Below, piece after piece: positions 9,947 through 19,859 of a stretch of 64,000 nt of DNA (position 1 is its first letter; every line of letters starts with the position of its first letter). The position numbers and the translations under genes were made by a program. Source of the DNA: Hybos culiciformis (taxonomy: Eukaryota; Arthropoda; Insecta; Diptera; Hybotidae); assembly GCA_964007475.1 (NCBI GenBank), contig OZ023273.1, positions 25,469,557 through 25,533,556 of the forward strand. The letters are read 5' to 3'. Under the pieces are notes generated by a model, which saw nothing but the letters and a program-made list of their open reading frames with translations, was not told the origin of the DNA and ran no database searches.

Positions 9947-10746
9947 TAATATATCAGGGACTGAAACGTTGAAAAAATTGGGTTGAGGTTTAAGTTCGAG
10001 TTAATCAAAATAAAAAATTAAGGTTCGCTTCATGGTTCAAGTTCGGTTCAAAATTTAGAAAAAAAAAGAATAATATTTTTTATTTACTTTTAAAAAAAAT
10101 TTCCATTTATTTTTCAAATAAACTTTCGTTTAACTTAATTATTAAAATATTTTTTAAGTTTTCTTCTTTTAAATTGTGTCTTTGTGGTGATGATATAAAT
10201 TTTAAAGCTGAAAAAGCCCGAACTGCGAAGATGATTTGGGACATTTTATGTTGCTCCCAAAATCCTAAAATACTTTATACTTTTGCCAGCCTTGGATAAT
10301 TTTCGTATATTTCCATCTCATTTTTAATGGAACTATCAACGGAAGAAATGGCATTTAGATTTGCCGATTTTGTTTGAGAACACTTTTCTTTCTTTTTTAA
10401 AACTTGTTCAAGAGTGTCCTCATCTTCTTCAGAAGAACCAGAAATTTCTTTCCTCATCCAATTCTCTTCTCTCTCCTTTTGTAAATTTTTAAGAATTTTT
10501 ATTGTTTTTAAAATTTGGCATTTAGCATTGCAAATATCTTCGCGACTTAGCATTAATCTAAATCTGCTATCTAGATATGCTGCTGCAATCAAACATTGAC
10601 TATTATATTAATAAAGTTATTTTCTCTTTTAATAATATTCGAATATAATTCTTCCGATAATGTTTTTAATGCGTTGGGGATCGTTATGTTGTATTTAGTG
10701 CTATAGAATTTAGATCACTAAATGGAGTATTATATGCGTCAATACA

Positions 10747-10858
10747 CATGCAATCATTTAGATGCATCTGCGTAAATAATGAAAAAATTTCGATGCATCA
10801 GCGTATATAATGAAAAAATTTAGATGCATCAGCGTAAATAATGAAATCATTTAGATGT
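10747..10858 (+). repeat. Three tandem ~34-bp repeats
   Basis: Three copies of TTTAGATGCATCAGCGTA followed by AATAATGAAAAAA, with small differences. Also at 20657-20762, 28998-29103 and 36484-36589; lost with the deletion in units 5 and 6. Confidence 0.8.
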
Positions 10859-10889
10859 TTCGTATTGAATATTAGGTAATACCTAAACA

Positions 10890-12447
10890 CAGGCCCGGTT
10901 CAAGCTGATTCGGCGCCCTGTGCTGATTTTGGAAATTGCGCCCATAAGCATAATATAAGTCATTTTCACGTCACCGTTGAGGTAGACTATACTAACGCGA
11001 TTTTTTTTAACGAGGTATCCCCAGTAGGTCTAGTGCTAGTCCTCAAATAAATAAAATAAATATTCTCAAATAAATAAATAAATAAATATACATACACTAG
11101 GTAGAAAAAGTCTGCGTACGGGCTCGTTTTCTTATTTTTTGTTCGACATGTTCCCAGTTTTGATGTCATTTAACTGGGGCCAGATTCTATATGGAAAATG
11201 TACTAAAAAATGTGGTGTGGTTTCGTTATTTTGGTTTCTGTAACATTAAAATTGTTGTTCGAGCAACAATTTTTAAGCAACATCAAATTAGGTGTTGCTT
11301 AATAATTTTTTGTGGTTTTTGTAAAATTTTTTTTAGTATATTTTAAAATAAAAGCGCGAAAGGCCAAAAAAAAACTTTAAAGTTTTTAAAGAAGTTTTAA
11401 AACTTCTAATTGCGAAAAAATTCTTTTCGCATATGTAACTTCCTACTTACGTATCTAAAATATGAAAACTTTTTTCGGACCCGTATCATTGAAATGGAGG
11501 GTCAGTTGTTAAAAAAACTTATATTCGGGTATCTGGGGACGGTCCCCAGTAAATTTGAGATAAAACGAATTATTTGAGATTATTTTATAATTTTTTTTAT
11601 GCCTACAAAATAATTTTTTTTTTTATTTGAAAAAAAAAAAAAACATAAAATACAATTTTTCATGTCAACAATCCTTTACAGCAGTGACGTCGAACATTTT
11701 AGTAGAATTTTTTTATAGAAAGATAATTTTTTTAAACGACACAAAACTGTGGTTTAAAAAATCAAAAATGTGGTTCTCAAATAAAAAGTTACAGAATCTG
11801 GCCCCAGGACTCTATAAAAAAAAAAAATTTTATCAAAATTTAAATTTTGAGAAATATCAATTTTTGAAAAAGTCTGCGTACAGCCGGTTTTAATGCCGCG
11901 TCTCAGAAAATAACTTGTAATGTCATTTGGAAGGCAATTCAATGTAGATAATTTTGCGCCATATAATTTTATCCCCACGACAAGTGAAAGTGTCAAAAAT
12001 CGCCTTTGAAAGTCATAGAAACAGCTTAGGCCGCTGTGGAAAACAGGTTAGTTAGATTTTGAAAAAAAAAAAAATGTTTTCACAAAAAAACTTTTTTAAT
12101 AGAGTCCTTTGACATAAAAACTGCGAACATGTTGAACAAAAAATAAGAAAACGAGCCCATATGCCTAGTGTATACCAAAAAAAAAATTTACATATATACT
12201 ATTTTATTATATGCTAAATTTTTATTTGCACATCAGGCGCTCAAGGTATACAAAAAATATTGTATACTGTGATATTTTTTTGGGTAGAGTTTTTTTGTGA
12301 CCAGTAGCACAGTAGCACAGTAGTCAATTTCGAATGCATTTGCATGTTCTTGACTACAAATCGATGGGCGCCCTATTCGTTAGGCGCCCTATTCGTTAGG
12401 CGCCCTGTGCAAGTGCACATCATGCACATACAGCTGGACCGGCCCTG
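10890..12447. mobile_element. Nonautonomous hAT nested in the hAT relic, unit 1 only
   Basis: Ends CAGGCCCGGTTCAAGCTG and, inverted, CAGGGCCGGTCCAGCTG, with the 8-bp duplication CCTAAACA at 10882-10889 and 12448-12455. Other units have the single empty site. No transposase. The interior holds a second level of inverted repeats: GGGCTCGTTTTCTTATTTTT near 11120 is inverted near 12140, and GGGGCCAGATTCT near 11176 is inverted near 11797. The core therefore looks like a further foldback or nested insertion. GGCGCCC-rich ends repeat at 12366-12412. Confidence 0.85.
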
Positions 12448-12610
12448 CCTAAACAAACTTAATATCTCTCACAATATTTCAATACAGCCAAATACAAAAA
12501 AAAAAAATGAGAAAAAATGAGAAGAAAAAATATTCTCTCTTTGCAACTACCTCTCCCCTACGCATTAAAACAGTGTATTGGATATGTAAACAAAATTTGT
12601 TATACAACTC

Positions 12611-12721
12611 GTTCTGTATTTACACAAAAATACATTGACACTTGTCAATTTATATCACTCGACCTTCGGTCTCGTGATATAAGTATTGACTCGTGTCAAT
12701 GTATTTTTGTGTATACAGAAC
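12611..12721. repeat. 111-bp near-perfect hairpin, unit 1
   Basis: Arms of about 53 bp closing on a TTCG loop (CTCGACC TTCG GTCTCGTG). The left arm starts GTTCTGTATTTACACAAAAA, and the right arm ends with the complement, GTATACAGAAC. It lies inside the decayed transposase. The 80-codon frame over it (12517-12759) is a by-product. Confidence 0.85.
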
Positions 12722-15552
12722 TCTTAATTAATAACAAATTTAGTTTACATATACAATAATCTACTATTATTTGGTAATTTTTTGTTAGCTCTAATTTAGA
12801 ACTTAGCCAGATTCCATTAAAAATCAACTAAATTCATTTGTTCTTCCTGTAGTTTAAGCTTTAATTTTTTAACAAGTGCAAAAACTGTCTTTCATAGTTA
12901 ATTCAGCATTCATTAAATCCGAACAAAACCTTCTGTATTCCAATAGGACTTTTATCATGTCGTAAGTCGAATTCCACCTAGTTTTACAGTCTAGTACGGC
13001 TTTTTTCATGTTTAACTTTTAAGCTAAAGAAAAAATATTCGGTGTTCGTAATGTTTTGCATTCATCTAGTGTTCTCTTAAAAGCATGACTAGATATAGCA
13101 ATTGGACACTATGAGCAACACATCGGAAATGAATAATATTTGGGTGCGAATTATGCTAATGTTTCTGCTCCTTCATTTTCAATATTAGATAGAGCGTTTT
13201 CTTCCGCTTTGTCAAATCCATTGTCCGTTTGAAAGTTTTCATAATAGTCTTTTAATAATATATATTTTTCCCGCTACCTGACGTAATTGAATAAATTTGC
13301 TGCAATTTGATGTCATAACAATCAAGAACATTGATGATAGGATTTTTTATGTAGACTCCTGATTGGCGATTTTGAGCCTCATGCATTTCTTTTTCCGTCG
13401 AAAATATATGGAGCATTTATTCCTACAATGCATCTACCAAGGCAAGAAGCCGAATCAATCTTGACTGAAATTATTTTTTTGACATTTCCAATTTAATTTT
13501 ATTATTAATGTTCATTGCTTTGTCGTTAACAAAATCAATTACATAATGACTATTAACTGATATTTTTACTGTATTCATAAACGGATCGATTATTACTTTC
13601 ATGCCAGAATCTTCAAAAATTGTGAAAAGACGACCAGTAACAGTTTCTAGCTTTCAATCAATGAAACCTTCATGAATATCGAGCCGTCTCGATCCAAAAA
13701 GCTCGAGCAAGCTCGCCTGTTTTTGCTTGAATGAAGATCGAGTTTTTATCTGCTAGTGGCTCGAGCTCAGCATTTTTAATGTTTTACATTTTACTTTTGT
13801 TTTTTTTTTAAATTAAAGAAACAGAAAAGTTTATATAGGAAAATATTTCACTTCAATCTTATAAGTCCAGTCAATTTTAACAGAAAATGATACACAGAAA
13901 TGGATTTTTTATGTTTTTATATTTTATAATGTTTTGAAACTTTAATAATTAATAATTTTGCAATATTTATTGTAATTTTTATAATTTTGATTAGATAATA
14001 ATAATGAATTAATTAGAAGAGTAAAGTTGAATTTTATGCTCTGAAATTGGTTTTTTTATGTCATTGTTTTTTCATATGTATTTAATTTTTAAGAAGGCTC
14101 GGGTGGCTCTAGCTACCCGATCCTCATTATACAAAAGCTTGAAGGCTCGAACTTACGAAAATGGTCGAGTTTCAAAAACCCTAATCGCACTCATTTATGG
14201 ACTAGAAAAATCAACAAATTTAATAGTAAAATTTAAGTAAGTATGTACTTACTTTACTCAAAATGAGTTTAGGATTAAATTTAATTTAAAATTCAACAAA
14301 CAATAAAAAAGAACGTTCAATTTGTAGCAGAAAATCTAAATAATAATAAATAAAATACCACTAATCAATCGTTAGGCACCATTAACGTAAACGGAAAACT
14401 TTACTATTTTCGTTTTTATGTGCAAAAATATACCGTTCGAACACGTTAGTATTGTTTTGAAATATTTGTTTTGTTGTTTTGTAATTCAAATAAACTGTGC
14501 ACAGCGGAATTTTTTTAGTACAATTTTGAACCAAACGTACTGGAGTTTTGGCTTCGGATTCAGTGTTATAAAAACAGTAAACCTGAACCCATTTGGTTTC
14601 AGGTTCGCGTTCGGGTTCGGTTTCAGTCTCTCTAATATATAAATATTCCTACGCCTAATTTGAACGTTGAAGAATCATAAAAAAACACGGCATCAAAAGG
14701 CTTTGCATAAATTATTATTTTTTTTAAAACTATACCTGTTTATAATAAAATTATACCAAATTATAATAAATTCATAATCTCATCAAATTGAAAATTAAGA
14801 TTGAATATTGAATACAATCCATTGGTTGTACGTACGTATTCAAATTTGAAATTTGGAATTCCAAAATAGTATTATGTTTGGAATTTGGACAATACAATAC
14901 AGTAAATATAAGTCCTAATGTTTTTTTTTTTATAAACATAATAGATTAGTTTAGTCATGTGTTGAAAAATTATGGTCTATCATTAAAAATTGTTAGAAGA
15001 AATTATAATATTCTCAAAGTTTCATATCACGGCCTCCTCAGTAGTGCGTACTGTGCCTGTGCACCTCTTGCACCTGCCTTGTTAAGGCACTGAATACCGC
15101 TATTAACGAAATCCCTTTATGAATTATGAGAATAAAAAGTTATCTAGATTTAAACTAAAACAAGCTTAGCAACGGGAAATTTTAAATTTCGCATAACAAT
15201 TTCAATTTTTGTGTTTACTTATAAGTGAGTTTAATTTTAAAATCGTATAAAATAAAATAAATTCGAAAAACTATAAAATAATATATTTCTTTTCAAGCCT
15301 AAAATTAAAAATTAATAAATCAAGCAAAAAAATTAAAGTTAAACAAGTCAGAATACAACTTAGGTAACCGTTACATAATATAACCGAACTAAATATTGTT
15401 CGAAGAACATCAATTAATAGCAAGTGATTGAGTAATTAGCATTCATTTAAAATTTACATAATGATAAAAAACAGTAAAATTATAATAATGAATAAAAATT
15501 AAGGGAATAAATAAATAAATAAATAAAGATTTAAATCCAATTTTTTATCAAC

Positions 15553-15560
15553 TATTTAAG
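15553..15560 (+). promoter_or_regulatory. TATA-like box upstream of exon 1 (unit 2)
   Basis: TATTTAAG starts 85 bp before the start codon, and is invariant in all units (1575, 15553, 23890, 31374, 39754, 48248, 58537). A start site about 30 bp downstream would give a 5' UTR of about 50 nt. No clear initiator was seen. Conservation alone is weak evidence because the whole unit is conserved. Confidence 0.35.
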
Positions 15561-15637
15561 AAGCTGTTTTACTTGTGTAACTTTAGTTTAAAAAAAAATT
15601 CCATCGACTTTTAAACAAAATACCTAAACTTGAAAAC

Positions 15638-16467
15638 ATGAACTTATTGCTTATCTTATTCTCAACTATGATGGTGATACAAGGTGTGTTTGGTAATGTA
15701 AAGCTAAAGGTAAGGAACCAACTATAGATAAAGTGAAAAAAAATGGAATTAGTTTTTTTTTAATTTATACTACACTTAATACAAAATATACTCGGTCATT
15801 TCCATTGAAACTTTAAACAAAGTACAATACTAAAAATAAACTACAATACTTAAGTGTTTTAACTGGATTTTCTGTAGAACCATTTAAAAGTTTCAGTATT
15901 TTTAAACCGAGTTGTTTAAAGTAGGTTTTTTAATATTACTCAACAAGAAAAAATTACAAAACGGAATCAGATGAGTTAGATGATTGTACGGTTGTTTATG
16001 CATTATTTTTTGCCAAGAATTTTCGAATAATTTGCATCGTGTAAAATACATATTGATTTTCCACAAAATCGGTGTTTTCAAACGAGAAGATTTTAGAAAC
16101 TAATATGCCAATATATAAACGAATTAAATATGTAAGTTATATATGTGGAATTTAATTAGAGGTGGAGCACAATATCTTATAAAGGAAACCGTACAAACGT
16201 GTTTTTTATTTAGTATCCTAAAATTCATATTTATAGTGGATTTTCTTTAAAAATAAAAGAGTAAATGAACTGAAACAAGTAGAAACATAATGTAATTATT
16301 TGTTAATTGAGGAGTCAACTTGTTTTTTGTTGAAAAATAATTTTACTAGATGAAAGTAGCATGAACAATTTTTAAAAAAATTGTTTTTGTTCATTAAATT
16401 TTCTAATCATATACAATTTTTATTGCAGCATATGGAGGACTACGAAGATTCTGATTCTTCAGATTGA
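15638..16467 (+). CDS. Small secreted acidic peptide, unit 2 (exons 15638-15709, 16429-16467)
   Basis: Exon 1 is 24 codons from ATG (context AAAACATGA) to donor GTAAGG, reading MNLLLILFSTMMVIQGVFG then NVKLK. It is a compact signal peptide: a hydrophobic core, then V-F-G, which fits the -3/-1 rule with cleavage before Asn20. The 719-bp intron ends in ATTTTTATTGCAG, and exon 2A reads HMEDYEDSDSSD then TGA. Both exon edges are phase 0. The predicted mature peptide is about 17 residues: a short basic stretch followed by an acidic Asp/Glu/Ser tail with no cysteines. Possible Ser phosphorylation sites are inference. The signal, intact splice sites and repetition in seven units support a real gene. 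No known family is recognised. Confidence 0.62.
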
Positions 16468-16596
16468 AATATTTTCTTGGTGGTTAAAACTAAAAATGTA
16501 ATCAAATATAAACTATATTAAATTGAATTATAAAATGTTTTTTATTGATTAAATATTTTTCGAAAAGAGTACCTCTAGGTATGACAAATAACGGTT
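15971..16596 (+). repeat. Internal duplication, 2A member (unit 2)
   Basis: Starts ATGAGTTAGATGATTGTACG and ends GACAAATAACGGTT. It matches 18442-19013 of the same unit over the intron tail, splice acceptor, terminal exon and 3' flank. The 2A member has about 70 bp more around GAGGTGGAGCACAATATC; the 2B member has the 17-nt hairpin. The same pair exists in units 1-6; in unit 7 only the 2A member is within the window. Confidence 0.85.
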
Positions 16597-16797
16597 TAAT
16601 TGAATTAAAGAAAACTTAAAAAAAAAAAAATTCATCATAAAAATAATTAATAAAAACATTAATTAAAAACATTAATTAAAAACTTCAATTAAATATATTA
16701 ATTAAAAACTTTAATGTGAAGAATGCATCTGATTCTTTGATTTCATGATTTTCTTAAAATTGGGCGTTTTGTTTGATAACTGAACTCGCGTATAAAT

Positions 16798-18125
16798 CGT
16801 CGGCTGAGAATTTAATTGTCGTATGTAGATTTTGTCAGTTTTAGGATTATGATCATTTCTTAAGTTTTCGAGGCTGAATTTTCTTTTGCCGCAATCAGTT
16901 TTTTTATTTCTCTATTCGTTTTCGAGATATTCAGCTTGTATTTTGTTGTATGTATCATAAAAGAAACATTTTGAGGGAATAATTGTCGTATATGTTGAAT
17001 TTGTGCCACATACGACAAATATGGATATAAAAATATGTATAATTTTTTTATTTTTATTTTTTGTCGTATGCATATTACGACGGTATTTGCGGTGTGAAAT
17101 GAGTATTGTATTAAGAATAAATAATTTTTTGAAATCAATAACACAAAAGTTTAAATAATTTTTATCAAAAAATATATGAATTGTTCTAAAATTTTTAACA
17201 TTGTTGTTAGACATGGAACGATCAACTTTATCAAAATCACCTTTTTTAAAAGGGTATGTTATGATAAATAAATGGTGTTATAGACAGCTACTTAAAAAAT
17301 AACGAAAGATCTTGACTACAAAGATGTCAATTTAAAAATTTTAAAACCAAGAGCTTCAGTTTTTAAATTATTTTCTATTTAATCGAAAGAACTTTTTTAC
17401 CAACAACTTCCGTTCACCAAATGCAAGTTTGTAAAGTACCACTTTCGCTTAATTTTTCTTCTTAAACTTTCGCTTAATTTTTCGGAACTGCTATAAAAAG
17501 TTTTTGTAGAAATGAATTTGTTATTTGATTATTTTAATTTTCTTAAAACTTTAATTAGTTTTTCTATTAAGCCTATACGTGGAAATTTTTTTCATTTTTA
17601 TTAGCGAGCGTTGAAAGTATGTTAAAGTTATTGATTGTTATTTTTTTGAAGTATTGATTGAAAATGTTGAATTATTTACTAAAAATTTTTAAGAAATGTT
17701 TGATTGAATATTATTTATTTTGATTTTTATTAGAAAATATATTTCTCAATTCATTATTTCTAAAAGAGACATTGCAATCTTGTACAAAAGTACTACTTAT
17801 CTAGAACAAAATGTCGATATACAACAAAGTTATCTAAATTATTTTGAATTTGTATGTCGTATGTAAGAATTTCAAAATTAATTTGTCGTATGTCAGCATT
17901 TACTGAATAAACTAATTTCGAGGAAAATTAAAAATTTCTCTATTATTAATTCCTGGAAAGCTTTCATATTCGGAACATAAAATCTTCAATAAATTTACTA
18001 ATTTTTCATTTAAAGTGTGAAGAAGATCCAACCGTTACGAAAAAAGCTACCAGCTGTTAAACTTTAAAATCGATTTTCTCAAAACTAACGAACTCTACAT
18101 ACGACATTTAAATTCTGAGCCGACG
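16798..18125. mobile_element. TIR transposon with GTCGTATG motifs, unit 2
   Basis: Full 1328-bp version of the element at 5890. It separates the 2A and 2B duplicates, so it may have been inserted between them or been involved in the duplication. Two overlapping minus-strand frames (94 and 100 codons) are found in most copies but have no recognisable domain. Confidence 0.7.
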
Positions 18126-18441
18126 AAATGTGCCTTAAATGATATTCTGGTTTGAATGACAGGTAGTGTTAATAATGCAAGATCACAATAGCATTGGCTA
18201 AAATACACGGGTTTGCACAAAAAAAATTACATGAATTTGGTGGACTTCGAACCGCTACCGTTGTTTCTGTTTTTAGCTGCTTTATTTAAAAATTGTAAAT
18301 TTAATTTGGTGATTGATTGTAAACTTTCCGAGGAAAATGTGAATAAGTTAAACACCTTTTTTTTTTTATGAAATAAAATTTGTCACGCGGAACTCCTAAA
18401 TCTTTTCGTGGAACCCCACTCCTAAATCTCTTTGGGAACCA

Positions 18442-19013
18442 ATGAATTAGATGAATGTAGGGTTGTTTATGCATTATTTTTTGCCAAAAATTTTCGAATA
18501 ATTTGCATCGTGTAAAATACGTATTGCTTTTCAAAATCGGTGTTTTCAAACGAAAAGATTTTAGAAACTAATATGCCAATATATAAACGAATTAAATATG
18601 CAACTTATATATGTGGAATTTAAATAGATTTATATTCGATTTTCCTTAAAAATAAAAGAGTTAATGAACTGAAACAAGTAGAAACATAATGTAATAATTT
18701 GTTAATTAAGGAATCAATTTGTTTTGTGTTGAAAATTAATTTTACTAGATGAAGGTAGCATGAACAATTTTAAAAAAATTCCTCCGAATCGTCGGAGTTT
18801 TAAAAAAATTGTTTTTGTTCATTAAATTTTCTAATCATAAACAATTTTTATTGCAGCCTATGGAAGAACCTAAAAAACTTGACTATAGAAATTATTATGG
18901 TTAAAACTAAAAATGTAATCAAATATAAACTATATTAAATAGAATTATAAAATGTTTTTTATTGATTAAATATTTTTCGAAAAGAGTACCTCTCGGTACG
19001 ACAAATAACAGTT
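18442..19013 (+). repeat. Internal duplication, 2B member (unit 2)
   Basis: Diverged copy of 15971-16596. Left edge abuts the old hAT-like terminal fragment (18381-18443). Contains the hairpin insertion (18781-18797), the acceptor and exon 2B. Divergence from 2A is clearly greater than between units, so this duplication is older than the array. Confidence 0.85.
18857..18904 (+). CDS. Alternative terminal exon 2B, unit 2
   Basis: Reads PMEEPKKLDYRNYYG then TAA after ATTTTTATTGCAG. Phase 0, so it can replace exon 2A behind exon 1 (15638-15709) through a 3147-bp intron. It shares the X-Met-Glu start with 2A but then turns basic and Tyr-rich. A Lys-Lys pair and a terminal Gly are features of processed, C-terminally amidated peptides; that processing is inference. 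Its TAA aligns with the GGTTAA located downstream of the earlier stop in exon 2A copies. Use of the exon is unproven, but the frame is kept in all six copies. Confidence 0.5.
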   Translation, partial: PMEEPKKLDYRNYYG

Positions 19014-19859
19014 GGTTAGTTGCAAACTTACCGTTAGGAAGATTTATTTCTATTACTTATTTTTATGTGAGGAACTCTTTAAAATATAACTTACTGAAAA
19101 TTTTAAGATATTGAGGACAAACAGGTTGTGTTTTGCAAACAAAAAATCACACCGTTTTTAAAGGCCTGGACGTATATCTATACCATAAAGAATATAAAAA
19201 ACCGATGAAACTAATTCAAGCAAAAGAAAGACCTAAGTTGGTAATTTGGATACAATATAATATTTAGGTCCAATTCGGATTGCAATGAATTTTATTATGT
19301 AACATACAATTTATTTCTAAATCTTGATTCAAACTAATAAAACATTGGCTTGGGAAAACAAATTACCAAACAACATTACATTTTAAACTCAGGCGCAATA
19401 AAATATTAAAAGGTTTAATGAAGATGCTCGAGGTTCATTCAACCATTTCGCTGTCTAATGTAAAAACTTGGAAATTCAATTATTGAAAATAGTTTTTTCG
19501 GAGATGAATTGCTTTTTAGTTAGGCGATGAATTGCTGGCGATTCATATTTTATGTTTTTTTTTGTTTCTTTTATGTTTCGGTATGAAAACAAAATTTTTG
19601 CAATCTAAAAATGTATCTCCAAAAGGGAGCATTACCGAGAAAAAAGCTTTGATTTGGTGGTTTGGGCACCGCCTCTAACCCCTCACCCTTCCTGCATTTT
19701 AACCGTGTTTTATGTATTTTATGTTTTTGTTTTTTTAATTTTTTTGTTTTTGAATCTGTTAAATTTCTGGCGATGAATTGTTAGTGATGAATTACTGGCG
19801 ATGAATTACTGGAGACGAGCTACTGGCGATGAATCAGCCGCTTATTAAATATAATATAT

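Larger units (their letters stand above)
10150..13690 (-). pseudogene. Decayed hAT transposase, units 1/2 junction
   Basis: Minus-strand fragments in the expected N-to-C order: FMNTVKISVNSHYVIDFVND (about 13580-13500), LDCKTRWNSTYDMIK (about 13000-12955), then AAAYLDSRFRLMLSREDICN within an open stretch at 10275-10592, then SILGFWEQHKMSQIIF near 10250. KTRWNSTYDM and AAYLD.RF are landmarks of hAT transposases of the ZBED/Ac-like type. Stops and frameshifts separate the pieces, a nested hAT and a hairpin segment interrupt the middle, and the C-terminal dimerisation signature is not clear. Not functional. Confidence 0.75.
9955..14632 (-). mobile_element. hAT relic bridging units 1 and 2 (with a nested hAT)
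   Basis: Left end CAGGGACTGAAAC; right end, read inward on the other strand, GAGAGACTGAAAC. Both ends are flanked by TAATATAT (9947-9954 and 14633-14640), an 8-bp hAT duplication. About 3.1 kb without the 1558-bp hAT nested at 10890. Internal minus-strand sequence is a decayed transposase. The right terminus has GGTTCGGGTTC-type repeats and contains the 74-codon frame seen in every unit (14418-14642 here). Conserved at the same site between all units, so it was part of the founding unit. Confidence 0.8.

Noticed and set aside
10747..10858. CRISPR-like array of direct repeats
   Set aside because: Three contiguous 34-bp repeats with no unique spacers, in a eukaryotic transposon; simple tandem repeat.
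12517..12759. 80-codon frame, identical in units 1, 2 and 4
   Set aside because: Most of it is one pass through the 111-bp hairpin inside a transposon; no domain.
14058..14240. 60-codon frame at the start of several units
   Set aside because: Within the hAT relic; unit 1 and others lose it by a one-base change; no signal or domain.
16860..17144. Two overlapping minus-strand frames of 94 and 100 codons in each unit
   Set aside because: They are inside the GTCGTATG TIR element, low complexity, and neither resembles a transposase.
18301..18549. Minus-strand frame of about 82-94 codons in all units
   Set aside because: Covers an old hAT-like terminal fragment and the intron tail of the 2B block; not a protein family.
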